This document shows positions 1 through 9,391 of a stretch of 64,000 nucleotides of DNA, piece after piece (position 1 is the stretch's first letter; every line of letters starts with the position of its first letter). The DNA comes from Metallyticus violacea (taxonomy: Eukaryota; Arthropoda; Insecta; Mantodea; Metallyticidae), in the NCBI GenBank assembly GCA_030762175.1, contig CM060830.1:54151001-54215000 (forward strand). Direction: 5' to 3'. The notes beneath the pieces are model-generated. The model ran no database searches, was not told where the DNA came from, and was given only the letters and a program-made list of their open reading frames with translations. The position numbers and the translations under genes are program-made.

Positions 1-242
1 ACCAACTTAGCCTTTGTAAACTAAGTTAGACTGGACATGAAACCTTCAGTAATATTTGGATATATTATAAAGGCAATTATTTCGCCGGCATTCTTTTTTC
101 TATGCCATATTATGAGGTTTATGTTTACGATTTGTTTAGATATACTAAGAATTGTTTTTAAAAAATTGATGTCCCTTGGACTGTTTGATGCTTGTACATT
201 TATAGTTTATTTTAATATGAGATAAAAAGGATAATAAAACAT
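1..242. other. Unassigned AT-rich DNA
   Basis: No motif, tRNA-like box or transposase similarity was recognised. A 62-codon open frame at 37-225 is hydrophobic and AT-driven and is not supported as a gene. Confidence 0.4.
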
Positions 243-254
243 ATTGAAGAGGGA

Positions 255-547
255 TTTTTGATTGATTTATTTATGGACGCTCTTTAACATCTCAGGTCAT
301 CAGCGTCCCATTCAACTCAGGGCGTGAAACGGCCGACAAATTTTGCTCAGAGGCCTCTCTTTCAGGCTTGAGGTTCTTTTTCGTGCCGTAAATGTACGAC
401 ACGGGACCCACGGCTTTACTTACCTTCCGAAGGAAGCCATACTTAGGATTTTACGCCCGAAAAAATCCATCGATCCTGGCCGGGTTCGAACCCGCGATCT
501 TGGGTTTAGGAGGCAAGTATGGTAACCATTACACCACCAGGGCTGAC
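255..547 (-). mobile_element. SINE-A, full-length tRNA-headed SINE
   Basis: Read on the minus strand, this starts with a tRNA-like head: a 5' CGGTCCTGG pairs with a 3' CCAGGACCG, an A-box-like TGGTGTAATGGTTACC follows, and there is a B box GGTTCGAACCC. A body of about 200 bases ends in an A/T-rich tail. The 12-base direct repeat attgaagaggga at 243-254 and 548-559 is the target-site duplication, so this is a retroposed copy. The loop around CCTCCTAA resembles a tRNA-Arg(CCT) anticodon loop, which is inference. Internal Pol III promoter boxes are implied by the A and B boxes. It encodes no protein; open frames across it are fortuitous. Confidence 0.93.
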
Positions 548-559
548 ATTGAAGAGGGA

Positions 560-1240
560 AACGTTACATTTTGGGATTAAGTTGTGATAAACATCTAAGC
601 CATAGTACAAATAGGAGAATAAGCACACATTTTTTTTATCTTTTTTATTCTTGATTTATATATCAATTTCAACGGTTTTTGTTGTACAAACTACAGCAAA
701 CATATTTTGACTTTGGATTCGAACCCTATGATATTGGACGATTAATTACTTTTTGGTCGTTCACCCACAAAGTTCTTGAAGTCATAACGTTGGGATGGCA
801 GCCTAAACAGAGCGAATTGTTCACTCGAACACTGTACTTGTTGCACTGAGAGTTGGACTGTGAATAATCAAGGCTTCTGAATGCTTCTAGCTTGTTACTT
901 TGGTTCCATTTTTGCCATACGTTTAAGAGTAATATTGTTTATATTTTTATAAAATAAAATCTTTATTTTTGAGAAAAAAACTGGATCTCTACTAAACGTG
1001 CACACATTAAGGATCCTAGAAGTGAGCTATACTGAAGCCAGGCTGGAAGAGCATCCCACAAATCCGAATGAAAAGAAGGGGTAGAAAAACACAGATCTTT
1101 AAATAAGTCCCTTGACATATCCAAGCAAAGAATAAATAGCATTCATTTTTATACCTAGTAGTTACCATTGCAAAAAGCTGCTACGCTTTTTTTTAGTGTT
1201 TTATTTATTGTCATTTGACTGCATTCGTCTTCACATGGCG
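560..1240. other. Unassigned AT-rich DNA
   Basis: Nothing was recognised except an isolated B-box-like GGTTCGAATCC on the minus strand near 718-728. No convincing A box lies upstream of it. It may be a remnant of a tRNA-derived SINE. Confidence 0.35.
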
Positions 1241-1490
1241 TCTGTAGATTGTGTAACTGAATACTACAGGTGTAAGTCTGTAGGAGTAAATGAATGAAAT
1301 GAATTGATGATGGCACAAATTAGCTCGGAGTCCATGACGCCTTAAAGGTACCTGTATTCATTTTCTCAGGGTAAGAACAAACTTCGAAAATGTTTTTATT
1401 CAGGCAGCTTAAACTAACCGGGCTACTAACCCAGGGCCTCCGGATTAGTAGTCGCAAACGACATCAGTAGATCACGGAGGTGGTCTGTTA
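1240..1490 (-). repeat. tRNA-like SINE (family E), diverged
   Basis: On the minus strand the segment opens with a tRNA-like head (around 1420-1490) with a decayed A box and a B-box-like stretch, CCCTGGGTTAGTAGCCCGG. A body follows whose far end (about 1282-1395) matches a second minus-strand copy at about 55295-55415. Shared words include GATGAAATGAATT, GCACAAATTA and TTCTCAGG. No target-site duplication was found, so the copy looks old. Confidence 0.6.
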
Positions 1491-1669
1491 CAATTTGTTT
1501 TATTTATTTAAATAGTTACATTCTGAACCAATGAATAGTTTGCTTTTTAATATAGGATTCTCTCTGTGTTAAAATGTAAATTGAGAGTTTTTAATAAATG
1601 TTGCGAATACGCAAAAGTTATCTATGTCGAGATGAAATGTTGACAAATTTATTGCGAAAGCAATAATTA

Positions 1670-2190
1670 GAAATGATAAAACAAACCGATGCCACTCTGA
1701 ATAGCGGGAGAGATGTTATATCCAGGATATGGAGTCAGTATCAAGAATGGCCATCCAACGGAACAACATCCAGGTAAACCAAGCTTCACAACTCCTACAC
1801 AAGACAGATTTCTGTGCCCAAGGATCCTGAAATAAAGGTCAACTGCTTTATATTGAAAAGTTCTCTGGGGAATAATAATTTAACTGCTTCAACCCAAAAT
1901 TTTGAAAATAAACTGCAGCACGAAAGAGTACTTCATTTCGGTTATAAGTCGTGGAAATCGGGCACATCGTATTGCATGTCAATTGTTCTCTTTGCAGATA
2001 AATCAAACTTCGATCTGCATCGATATTCATGGAAAATACCCATATGGAGACAGCCAGGTAAGCAGAAAGATTGAGCCATACACACTAGTTCACAAATTAC
2101 AGGTCTCGTTTTGATCCGTGTAACAATGAGCCCAAACAGGTACATTCAACATATTTTGCTCGCTATGGTCCTTTATATTGTTGAAAGGTC
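1670..2190 (+). pseudogene. Tc1-like transposase relic
   Basis: Three plus-strand frames, interrupted by stops and frameshifts, together follow the order of a Tc1 transposase. First comes a helix-turn-helix-like stretch with DVISRIWSQYQEW (near 1715-1750). Next is a linker containing HPGKPSFTTPTQDRFL (near 1757-1815), similar to the GQGRP...T..QDR.L region. The first catalytic block follows: VLFADKSNFDL (near 1984-2020) with the acidic D of VLFSDES, and then WRQPGKQ, comparable to VWRRPGER. A last piece, TGLVLIRVTMSPNRYI (near 2101-2148), resembles the segment before the second aspartate. Terminal repeats were not identified. A related relic lies at about 29.2-29.4 kb. Confidence 0.65.
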
Positions 2191-2247
2191 TGAATTCCTT
2201 TACCGAGGCTGACTGCTGTGTTGGCGGTGTGCTACTTACGCAAGATT

Positions 2248-2649
2248 TCAATCACACTGAAACCTCGCGCAGCGGAGGGGAAATATAACTTCTCCGCCTA
2301 CCCGCCACCGCCGACATAGCGCTGCCGGCTGGTTACGCGGTTGCGTCAAGCATTGCTCACCCTCTAGAAATGTACTGTTTGCCTTAAACCTAGAAAGTGT
2401 GCCATAATTTGATAATAAGGTCTTTTTAAAGCTACCTCTTGTGACAGTATATAAGAAGTTCTGTAAGGATGACTGAATTCTGCTTTTCACCTCCTGTGTC
2501 ATTGCTTCCGGCAGCTTCGGACGTAATCCTTTATAGACGTATTCCTCACAGAATATTGAATTGAGAGTTTTGTCTGTGGTTTCCTTTACCCAAACAGTGA
2601 AATAAATTGCTTTTTGGCATTCTTTATTGAGGCAGTTTTCTAGTTTCAC
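2248..2649 (-). CDS. Unassigned open frame, 133 codons
   Basis: A long minus-strand frame in AT-rich surroundings. It opens at a GTG and its first ATG lies about 50 codons in, so no good translation start is visible. The first 85 codons are mixed and Lys/Leu/Ser-rich. The last 45 codons cover a GC-rich patch (2230-2350) that encodes Arg/Cys-rich sequence and looks like a different repeat. I do not recognise a domain. It may be a chance frame or a decayed transposon segment. There is no evidence of splice sites or promoter. Confidence 0.2.
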   Translation of the reverse strand: MKLENCLNKECQKAIYFTVWVKETTDKTLNSIFCEEYVYKGLRPKLPEAMTQEVKSRIQSSLQNFLYTVTRGSFKKTLLSNYGTLSRFKANSTFLEGEQCLTQPRNQPAALCRRWRVGGEVIFPLRCARFQCD

Positions 2650-3010
2650 TGTATACTATACTGTAAGTACTTTATAGGACGACTGTTGACGATCCTTTAC
2701 GATCAGATGGGTCAGACAACTGGCAATACGTTCACCAGGATGCAGACATGCTGGCTACAATATAGCGTCATCACTGGTGTTCTTTCGTAACATATATCTC
2801 ATACACCAACGCATGTCATTTGTCTAATTTCACTAAATTAATCTAGTCGTTTGAGAGTGACAAAGGTAAATCAGACAGAGGCGAGAGTAGGCGAAAGGAG
2901 ACAAGAGGGCTATAAGTTATTGAAAATGTAGTGTTTAAAGCTTCTAAAAAAATAGAATGCTAAATGTTAAGATATACTTTTATAACACCAGGGAACAAAC
3001 AAGTTTTTTT
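2650..3010. other. Unassigned DNA
   Basis: No recognisable repeat or coding signal was seen between the preceding open frame and the next SINE. Confidence 0.35.
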
Positions 3011-3023
3011 CATACACCCAGGG

Positions 3024-3314
3024 TTTTTGTTTTATTTGGTTTATTTACGGACGCTCTTTAACGTCTCAGGTCATCAGCGTCCCATTCAATTCAGGGCGTG
3101 AAACGACCGACAAATTTTGCTCAAAGGCCTCTTCTTTAAGGTTTGAGGTTCTTTTTCGTGCCGTAAATGTACGACACGGGGCCCACGGCTTTACCTGCCT
3201 TTCCCATACTTAGAATTTTTACGCCCGAAAAAATCCATCGGTCCTGGCTGGGATTGAACCCGCGATCTTGGGTTTAGAAGGCAAGTATGGTTACCACTAC
3301 ACCACCAGGACCGA
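3024..3314 (-). mobile_element. SINE-A copy with internal deletion
   Basis: Same family as the copy at 255-547, in the same orientation. The tRNA-like head is complete at the right end. The target-site duplication catacacccag is at 3011-3021 and 3315-3325. It lacks about ten bases in the body (the CCGAAGGAAG segment near 3204) and its B box reads GGGATTGAACCC, so it is somewhat older or a different subfamily. Confidence 0.92.
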
Positions 3315-3329
3315 CATACACCCAGAGTG

Positions 3330-3850
3330 AAAATAGCTGAATCTTATGTAAAACAATGAACAGATTCCGAAAATAATTTGTAGTTTTCAAAAGATAACCA
3401 AGAAAATAAAAGTCTGTAATTTGAATTGGCAATTTAAATGTCAGTTGAAATTTTCAATTTTTAGGACAATGAAAGTTACTTGTTAGTCAAAAAGCAATAA
3501 AATGAATTTATATAAACCGATAAATAACAAACAATAACAATAGCAATAACAATCTTCACAGGTTGTAAATGTGTTTACTGATGCCTTTCTCTTGTAACTA
3601 AAATTATTGTCCTTCTACATAAACACTCTAATAGTCCCCCAACATTGTACGATATCAGTGGCCTTGATAAATTTTAGAATCATGACTATGCCCTGCTCCC
3701 TGTTCATCACTTACAGCACCCAAATGTTCAGGGTAAAAGTTTAGGTTTGAATGGAGGAAATGAGTTTTAGTGACATTGTACAGCTCATTTCTTTATGGCA
3801 TTGTAGTTAATTGTTCATTAAAATGAGTGCTGTTCATATTTACTATGTAT
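3330..3850. other. Unassigned AT-rich DNA
   Basis: No feature was recognised. The right edge runs into the left arm of the large inverted repeat that starts at 3851. Confidence 0.35.
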
Positions 3851-4094
3851 AAATTAACAGTAATTATAAAAGCAGAAAAGGATAAAACACTAAGAGAAAG
3901 TCACACTTGAAATCGCTATATTTCGAACTACTAGAGTACTTCTATGTCAAGAAGCTAGACAAGTTATTTATTTATTTATTTATTTATTGTCTTTTTGCCA
4001 TAGAAGAACTCTAGTAGTTCGAAATATAGCGATTTCAAGTGTGACTTTCTCTTAGTGTTTTATCCTTTTCTGCTTTTGTAATTATTGTTAATTT
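3851..4094. repeat. Large hairpin, 96-bp inverted repeat
   Basis: The left arm 3851-3946 and the right arm 3999-4094 are reverse complements with only 3 mismatches in 96 bases. They are separated by a 52-base spacer that contains a (TTTA)n run. The arms contain TTCGAAATATAGCG and CACACTTGAAATC. No coding potential or short terminal target duplication was seen. It could be a foldback/MITE-like element, a recent inverted duplication, or the template of a hairpin RNA. A second hairpin at 35615-35781 shares the word TCGAAATATAG. Confidence 0.9.
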
Positions 4095-4132
4095 GTTAAA
4101 TTGTTAATAGTGTTACTTCATATATATATATA

Positions 4133-4395
4133 CTGCCACGGGTGGCCGAGTTCGTTAAGGTGCGGATTCGTGAGCGGATGGTCTGGGGTTCGAATCCTAC
4201 CAGGATCGTCCTCCCTTATTGAGATTTTTTCCAGGGTTTCCTCAGTACTCGTAAATGGCAAATGCCAGGGAGGTAGCCTAAACTTAGGCCTGATCCTAAA
4301 AATGCCCTTTCCCAATATATCATTTCATTTCATGTATCATCAATATCTACCGCCTGGGGTGCTTCAGTAGTAAAAACCATTCAAAAAAAATAATT
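4133..4395 (+). mobile_element. SINE-B, tRNA-headed SINE
   Basis: The head GGGTGGCCGAGTTCGTTAAG is a class II (Ser/Leu-type) tRNA A-box region, followed by a B box GGGTTCGAATCC and CAGGATCG. The body carries GGCAAATGCC and AACTTAGGCC, and the 3' part runs through TCATTTCATTTCATG to CAGTAGTAAAAACC and an A-rich tail. It is one of six copies in the window. No clear target-site duplication was found because the left flank is a TA run. Confidence 0.9.
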
Positions 4396-5812
4396 AATGC
4401 CCAGTTAAACCTAAGACTCATTTTCTGGAAATTAAAATATTATACGTACGCCCTTTAGTTTCTGATTTATTAATAGTTTTTATTGATTTTGGATAAAACG
4501 TTTGAATTAGTAAATAACTGACAATGAATTTTCAGATTGAAATTATAGTAAAATCATACTTACCTCAAAGGCTTTGGTTTTATTCTGCTTGTAATTTTGA
4601 AACTGCAATTATCATGTCTTTTTCTCATTTCATTTTTTAAGCATGACTGAAGCAAGGGAACATTTAAAGGAGAGAAAGTAAAATTGATTTTTCTGCATTA
4701 TTTTATATGTTAGGGCGTATATTTATGAACTCCTTTTTACATTGTAATTTTTATTAGTAGTGTTTTTACTTTTTTTTTTTTTTTGTTACATTTCATATCT
4801 TTACTAATTTCTATAATTTTAAGTTATATGTTTAAGGTATAATTGGCAATGAACCTTAATTAAATAAATGCCAGAGTTAAATCAAGAGACATTCAAAGAA
4901 AATTCTTAAATACAATAGTAGCACAGTTTTGACAGTTTATTCCGCAGCTATGCTGTGGAAGAATAACCTCCTCTTGGCAACTTCAGTTACACAACACTGT
5001 GGGTACATATATCAGCAGTAGCTTTGACGAGATTAGAGAAACGCTAGGGTAAAATGAACCCCTTCCCTTTGGGGGAGTGTCCCGGTGGATTGGACTCTGG
5101 GAAGTGCATTCTGCAATTCATGAGTTATAAAGCAGCGGCTGTATGAGTGGTTTCACCAACAGTAACTAGTACCGGATGGTTTTTCGCATATAAGAGACTT
5201 CCTCCATGTTGTTTACAGTAGTTAAGGTCGAATATATAAAAGAAAAAATTCATAGTTGCTTATGTATTGCTTTTTCACCCCCCCCCTTTAAACCTTTTTT
5301 TCTAAAACTTCTTGAATGCGGTGTTTATGGCTGATTGGTTGAAACACGTGGCATCGTCTTTTTTCAATACTGTCTTACTTGCGTATCCGCTCGCAACAGA
5401 GAGTTGATCGTCTGCTCTGTTCGAGAAAACGTTTGCTTCTGTTCCACGCTTTATGATAATTTTATTCATGGCATCGGAACAGGACTCTCTTCAGTCCTTA
5501 ATACCAAATTCCGTTATTTTGTTTAACAGCAGTCAGTGTTACTGCTTTGTTGCTCCAGTAATCCAGGCACGACTTCTAATGGTAATTAAAGAATTCTTTG
5601 GCTAACCAATGGAATTCTTTTGTTAAATTTACTTAAAACCGGGTGTTGCTATAAGAAAGTGGTTTGATAGTAAAGTAACTTGGTTTCCATAAAAATATAG
5701 GGAAACGGCTACATAGTTATTTTCTATATATCAATATTCTATGGCTGTAAGCCATTCTGGTGCAATTCATGTTTGGCATAGTTTAAACAAAAGCATTTCC
5801 TGTGACTGCAAA
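4396..5812. other. Unassigned AT-rich DNA, 1.4 kb
   Basis: No transposase, SINE box or convincing exon was recognised. It contains homopolymer runs (poly(T) near 4770, poly(C) near 5277) and a 63-codon frame at 5335-5526 that I cannot support as a gene. Confidence 0.35.
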
Positions 5813-5842
5813 ATGGATAAGAGTGGAATTTGTGGCGTAAAT

Positions 5843-5879
<37 letters not shown>

Positions 5880-6304
5880 TTTCATGATTTTGTCTATATT
5901 GAGTGAAACCCTTTGACTATGGGTAAATGTTCAACTGTGGCAGAACAAGCATCCAAAGCACACACCATGTCCTAGAAATCCAAAAATCAGCTGTGAGGCC
6001 AGAAAACATTGATAAAGTTCATGATGTTGTTTTGATTGGCAGACGATATAAAAGAGTGAGTTAGCAGACGCCACGGATATCTCAATGCCACGTCTGTTCA
6101 CTCCGGAGTAAAAAGAGAAATCTCTTGGGAATATCGGTCGATTGTTTGGAAAAGTTTAAGAAAAATCCAACACTTTTATTGCCGCGTTTTGTGACTGTGG
6201 ATAAAACGTGGATTCATCACCGTACACTAGAAACGAACAGCAATCTAAGCAGTGAACCGCACGAAGCGAACGGGCGAAAAGGCAAAACGTGTTAAGGGAA
6301 AAAA
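5813..6304 (+). pseudogene. Mariner transposase relic, truncated
   Basis: The segment starts at an ATG with the frame MDKSGICGVN, matching the start of the related relic at 51.7 kb. A 28-base poly(A) run (5848-5876) interrupts it. The frame resumes with KSAVRPENIDKVHDVVL, the linker before the second helix-turn-helix. It continues to LPRFVTVDKTWIHH (near 6177-6218), which is the first catalytic block with D followed by K instead of E. It then breaks off exactly where the next element begins at 6305. The rest of the catalytic domain is absent. Several frameshifts and stops make it non-functional. Confidence 0.75.
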
Positions 6305-6306
6305 TA

Positions 6307-7257
6307 CAGAGGGTGCAAAAAAAATGTATACACATTTCAAGCAAAGAAAAAATGTGTTAACATAACAAAACTGAATTCACACAAACAGAAAATGATGAGC
6401 ACTAATCATCTTAGACTTTTACAGTTACAACAGTTGCTTAAAATGCCAACCATTGGCGTCGATACACTTCTGAGTACGTTGAACTACTGATTGGGCAACG
6501 TTTGCGAAAGTGTCCTCAACGATTGCAGCGCATGTCGTTTCAATTTCTTCCCGAAGTGCTGCCAGTGCAATTAGTTCTCTACAGTATACGGTACAATGAA
6601 AGTCGGTCCTGGTGGTGTATTTGTAACCATAGTTGCCTCCTAAACCTAAGATCGCGGGTTCGAATTCGGCCAGGACCGATGGATATTTTCGGGCGTAAAA
6701 ATCCTAAGTATGGCTTCCTTCGGAAGGGAAGTAAAGCCGTGGGTCCCGTATCGTACAGTTACGCCACGAAAAAGAACCTCAAGCCTGAAAGAGAGGCCTT
6801 TGAACAAAATTTTCGGCCGTTTCACGCCCTGAATTGAATGGGTATACTGATGACGTGAGATGTTAAAGAGTGTCTATAAATAAATAAATCAATCAAAAAA
6901 AAAAAAAAAAGGTACCATGAGTCTCAAATTTGTCTCGAATAAATTGTTACTCGCGTTGCCGGTTCGGTTCTGTTCTGTACACACGTCTCCATCGCCTTTG
7001 AACTTCAACAACATTCTCGGTTTTCCATACCACTTCAAAATTACTTTCCGCTGTTCAAACGATAATCTTGGCTCCATTTTGTTGTAGCAACACTGGCATA
7101 ACGTAATGTGAGTCACACCTGTTTACAGAACACCATACGATAATCTTAGCTTCATTTGTTTCATTGTTGATTTACCTGTCACGTAGCAACGCTATCATAA
7201 TGTATGTGAGTCACATCTGTTTACAGAACATCATACTACACATTACTGTTGTTTTGT
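6307..7257 (-). mobile_element. DUF4817-type DNA transposon, deleted, with nested SINE
   Basis: The left terminal repeat starts GAGGGTGCAAAA after a TA at 6305-6306. On the minus strand a coding relic starts at the ATG of 7077 and encodes MEPRLSFEQRKVILKWYG, the N-terminal helix-turn-helix of insect DUF4817-containing transposases in the IS630/Tc1-mariner group. The C-terminal part ends at a stop at 6425-6427. The catalytic middle is missing, and a SINE-A sits in the gap. The right terminal repeat present in the sister copies is not seen, so this copy is truncated near 7257. Confidence 0.8.
6602..6910 (+). mobile_element. SINE-A nested in DUF4817-type transposon
   Basis: The head begins GTCGGTCCTGGTGG, with B box GGTTCGAATTC. 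The body is typical of the family and ends in AATAAATAAATCAATC plus poly(A). The flanking direct repeat is ggtacaatga (6590-6599) and ggtaccatga (6911-6920), one mismatch in ten. Insertion into the transposon relic shows the SINE is the younger of the two. Confidence 0.93.
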
Positions 7258-7444
7258 ATGATTCTGGAATGGGGGAAAGTAACACGAGGTTGAACAGAAC
7301 TTTTACTAAGTATTTAAGTTACTTATCTGATCATGGAAATATTTCGTCATCTTATAAAAAGATACCAGAAATTTGTGGTTGTAACAGGTCAATATTTCCA
7401 ACATCTACCATCTCAAGGCACAAACATATATTTTCATTGTAGTT

Positions 7445-7560
7445 GTGACTGTGATTGCGAGGACTTGAATCAATTGCGGATATCACATCTGCCTCGCCCG
7501 GAGTTAACGCTCGGACTGCCGACTTTCCATCTGCCGTGAAACGGGACGACAAAACCATGA
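7445..7560 (-). repeat. Repeat D, tRNA-like interspersed repeat
   Basis: On the minus strand it reads CATGGTTTTGTCGTCCCG, TTTCACGGCAGATGG, a GC-richer core, and GATATCCGCAATTGATTC. Two other copies lie at 42657-42765 (plus) and 44665-44780 (minus). In the 44.7 kb copy the words GGCTCAGCAGTCAGAG look like an A box, so a tRNA-related SINE origin is plausible but not certain. Confidence 0.55.
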
Positions 7561-8189
7561 AATTCTCAGTACGGGAGGGATATCAGGATATAATACAGTA
7601 AACAGATATACCATATTTGATATAATATTTTAATTAAATATTAGAAATGAAAAATCAACTTTAAGAAAGGTTCTTCGAACGTTTTCACCTAAAAAACACG
7701 GCGGAGATGTAAATTTTCGAGCAATTTTAAGACATTTTCGGGCTTACAAACAGAAATTTCTTGGCAAAGTTGTGAGTGTAAGATGAGACATGGGGCCCTG
7801 CAGAAAAAAATGTAAAGTAAGAAATGGTAACATTTCCCCTAAGAAACTCGGCCTGTGGTCATCAGGAAGCAAGATTATGTAGTCTGCTTTGTATTTATTT
7901 GCGGAGAGTAACCACAACAAGAAAGTCTTATTTTAAAAGTATGGCTTACAATCAACGAGAAATGATAAGGTGAGATAACTATATTTTATCTTCAGGACAA
8001 TGCTTTAAGAGACAAATATTGTATTGCAATGAACGAAATTAATAAAGTAGGATTTGTAACAGACTCTAGGGCAGGTTGGCACAATTTGAACAATTCTTTC
8101 AGGAAGCTGCAGAAATGTTAGAATATCGTCGGGTAAAGTCTGCAAGGTAAAAATATATGAGACAACAATATATATATATAATTAAATCA
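7561..8189. other. Unassigned AT-rich DNA
   Basis: No coding frame, repeat boundary or RNA feature was recognised. Confidence 0.35.
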
Positions 8190-8480
8190 ATAAATAAATC
8201 AAAAGAGAGGCAGTGCATGATAGAAAAAAATTAAATACATAAATAAAATAAATAGAAAAACAAGCAACACAAAAGTAAATAGCTTTAACTCCATAACATA
8301 TATGTACAAAAACAAATTGTGACTCGTGTTCCGGCTGTCTACCTTTTCTGATCTGAGCTGTCTCACTTTACTTAAAATTTTACTTACTCCCTCTTCCTCC
8401 TTCCTATCTGCAGCAAATTATAGCACCGCTATTGTCCTCTCCCCCGGTTTACAAACAGGGCCGAAACTTAAATAGCAGTA
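8190..8480 (-). mobile_element. LINE 3'-end fragment, diverged
   Basis: The minus strand aligns by eye with the 3' end of the LINE fragment at 10757-11480. Shared features include a segment of the form GTGAGACAGCTCAG, a GAGGAAGAGGGAGT-like stretch, and TTTGTACATATATGT near the end. No clean poly(A) or target duplication remains. It lies 2.3 kb from the better copy on the same strand. Confidence 0.5.
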
Positions 8481-9389
8481 AGACGACATAAAAAAAATTA
8501 TACAGGCTGAGAAAATTAAAGACTACCAACCGGGAGGAGAGGGGACAAACAACACAAAATAATAACCAAATACATATAAGTCGAAATTAACTGATTGAAT
8601 TTTTAGGAACATAACATTTTGATACCTTTGCTTAGATTAATGACTGGCCACGAGTAAAAAGAATAAAATGCATTAGCCACACAGTAATTTCATCAGCAAT
8701 TAAGTAAAATGATAAAGTCGTACATTTTTCAAACCCTCCTCAAATATTTTTTCTGGGTCGTCATGAACTACCTCCACCGTTTACTTAAATTCAGTGACTC
8801 GGAACGACACAGCACAAGAAGTCTCCCATCCCGTCCGGCACAGGAATTACTCTCTGTCGTTTTCCTAAAGCATTGCATTTCCCCGGACGTTCGAACCGCG
8901 CGAAAATCTCTTTCAGACAGAAGAGAAAGATTTATCACAGAGTAGAACCACAGCCACATTCTGACGACCAGAAAACCTCATGATTAATATTGCGACTTTA
9001 TACCCCATCTCTAGATCATTATTCAGATCATGGATTTTGTAGGACTTGTTCACATTAATATTATACGCAAGGGATATCCCTCATCAGGTATTTATTTTCA
9101 TCATCCTAACCTTTGTTTATGTGTTTGTATTGTCTTTATTCACAACAACTCACCCAAGGGCATAAATTATAAGATATATGAACTCTTGGCAAAACCAAAA
9201 TAAAATATTGTTTCTTAATTACATGCCAGTTTTTGTTCCTTCTAAATGTATTGTTGTCTTATATTGAACAGTTATGATGAGCTATTTTTTCGGAATATTA
9301 GTACGTGCTTTTATAAAGCACTAGGTCTGTTTGATTTAATACAAAACATTAGAACATTAGACATTTCACAAATGCCTTTAAAACAAACA
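8481..9389. other. Unassigned DNA with a GC-richer patch
   Basis: Bases 8770-8960 are clearly less AT-rich than their surroundings and are open on both strands for about 60-78 codons (8709-8945 plus, 8768-8959 minus). Neither product is recognisable. The remainder shows nothing. Confidence 0.3.
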
Positions 9390-9391
9390 TA

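Noticed and set aside
343..580. Open frames of about 60 codons inside SINE-A (also 13090-13413 and 6502-6837)
   Set aside because: They translate the SINE itself, including its tRNA-like head, in the antisense or sense direction. The same peptide recurs wherever the SINE does.
2248..2649. A bona fide host gene in the 133-codon frame
   Set aside because: No ATG at the start, no recognisable domain and a C-terminal part that falls in a GC-rich repeat-like patch. Kept only as a low-confidence open frame.
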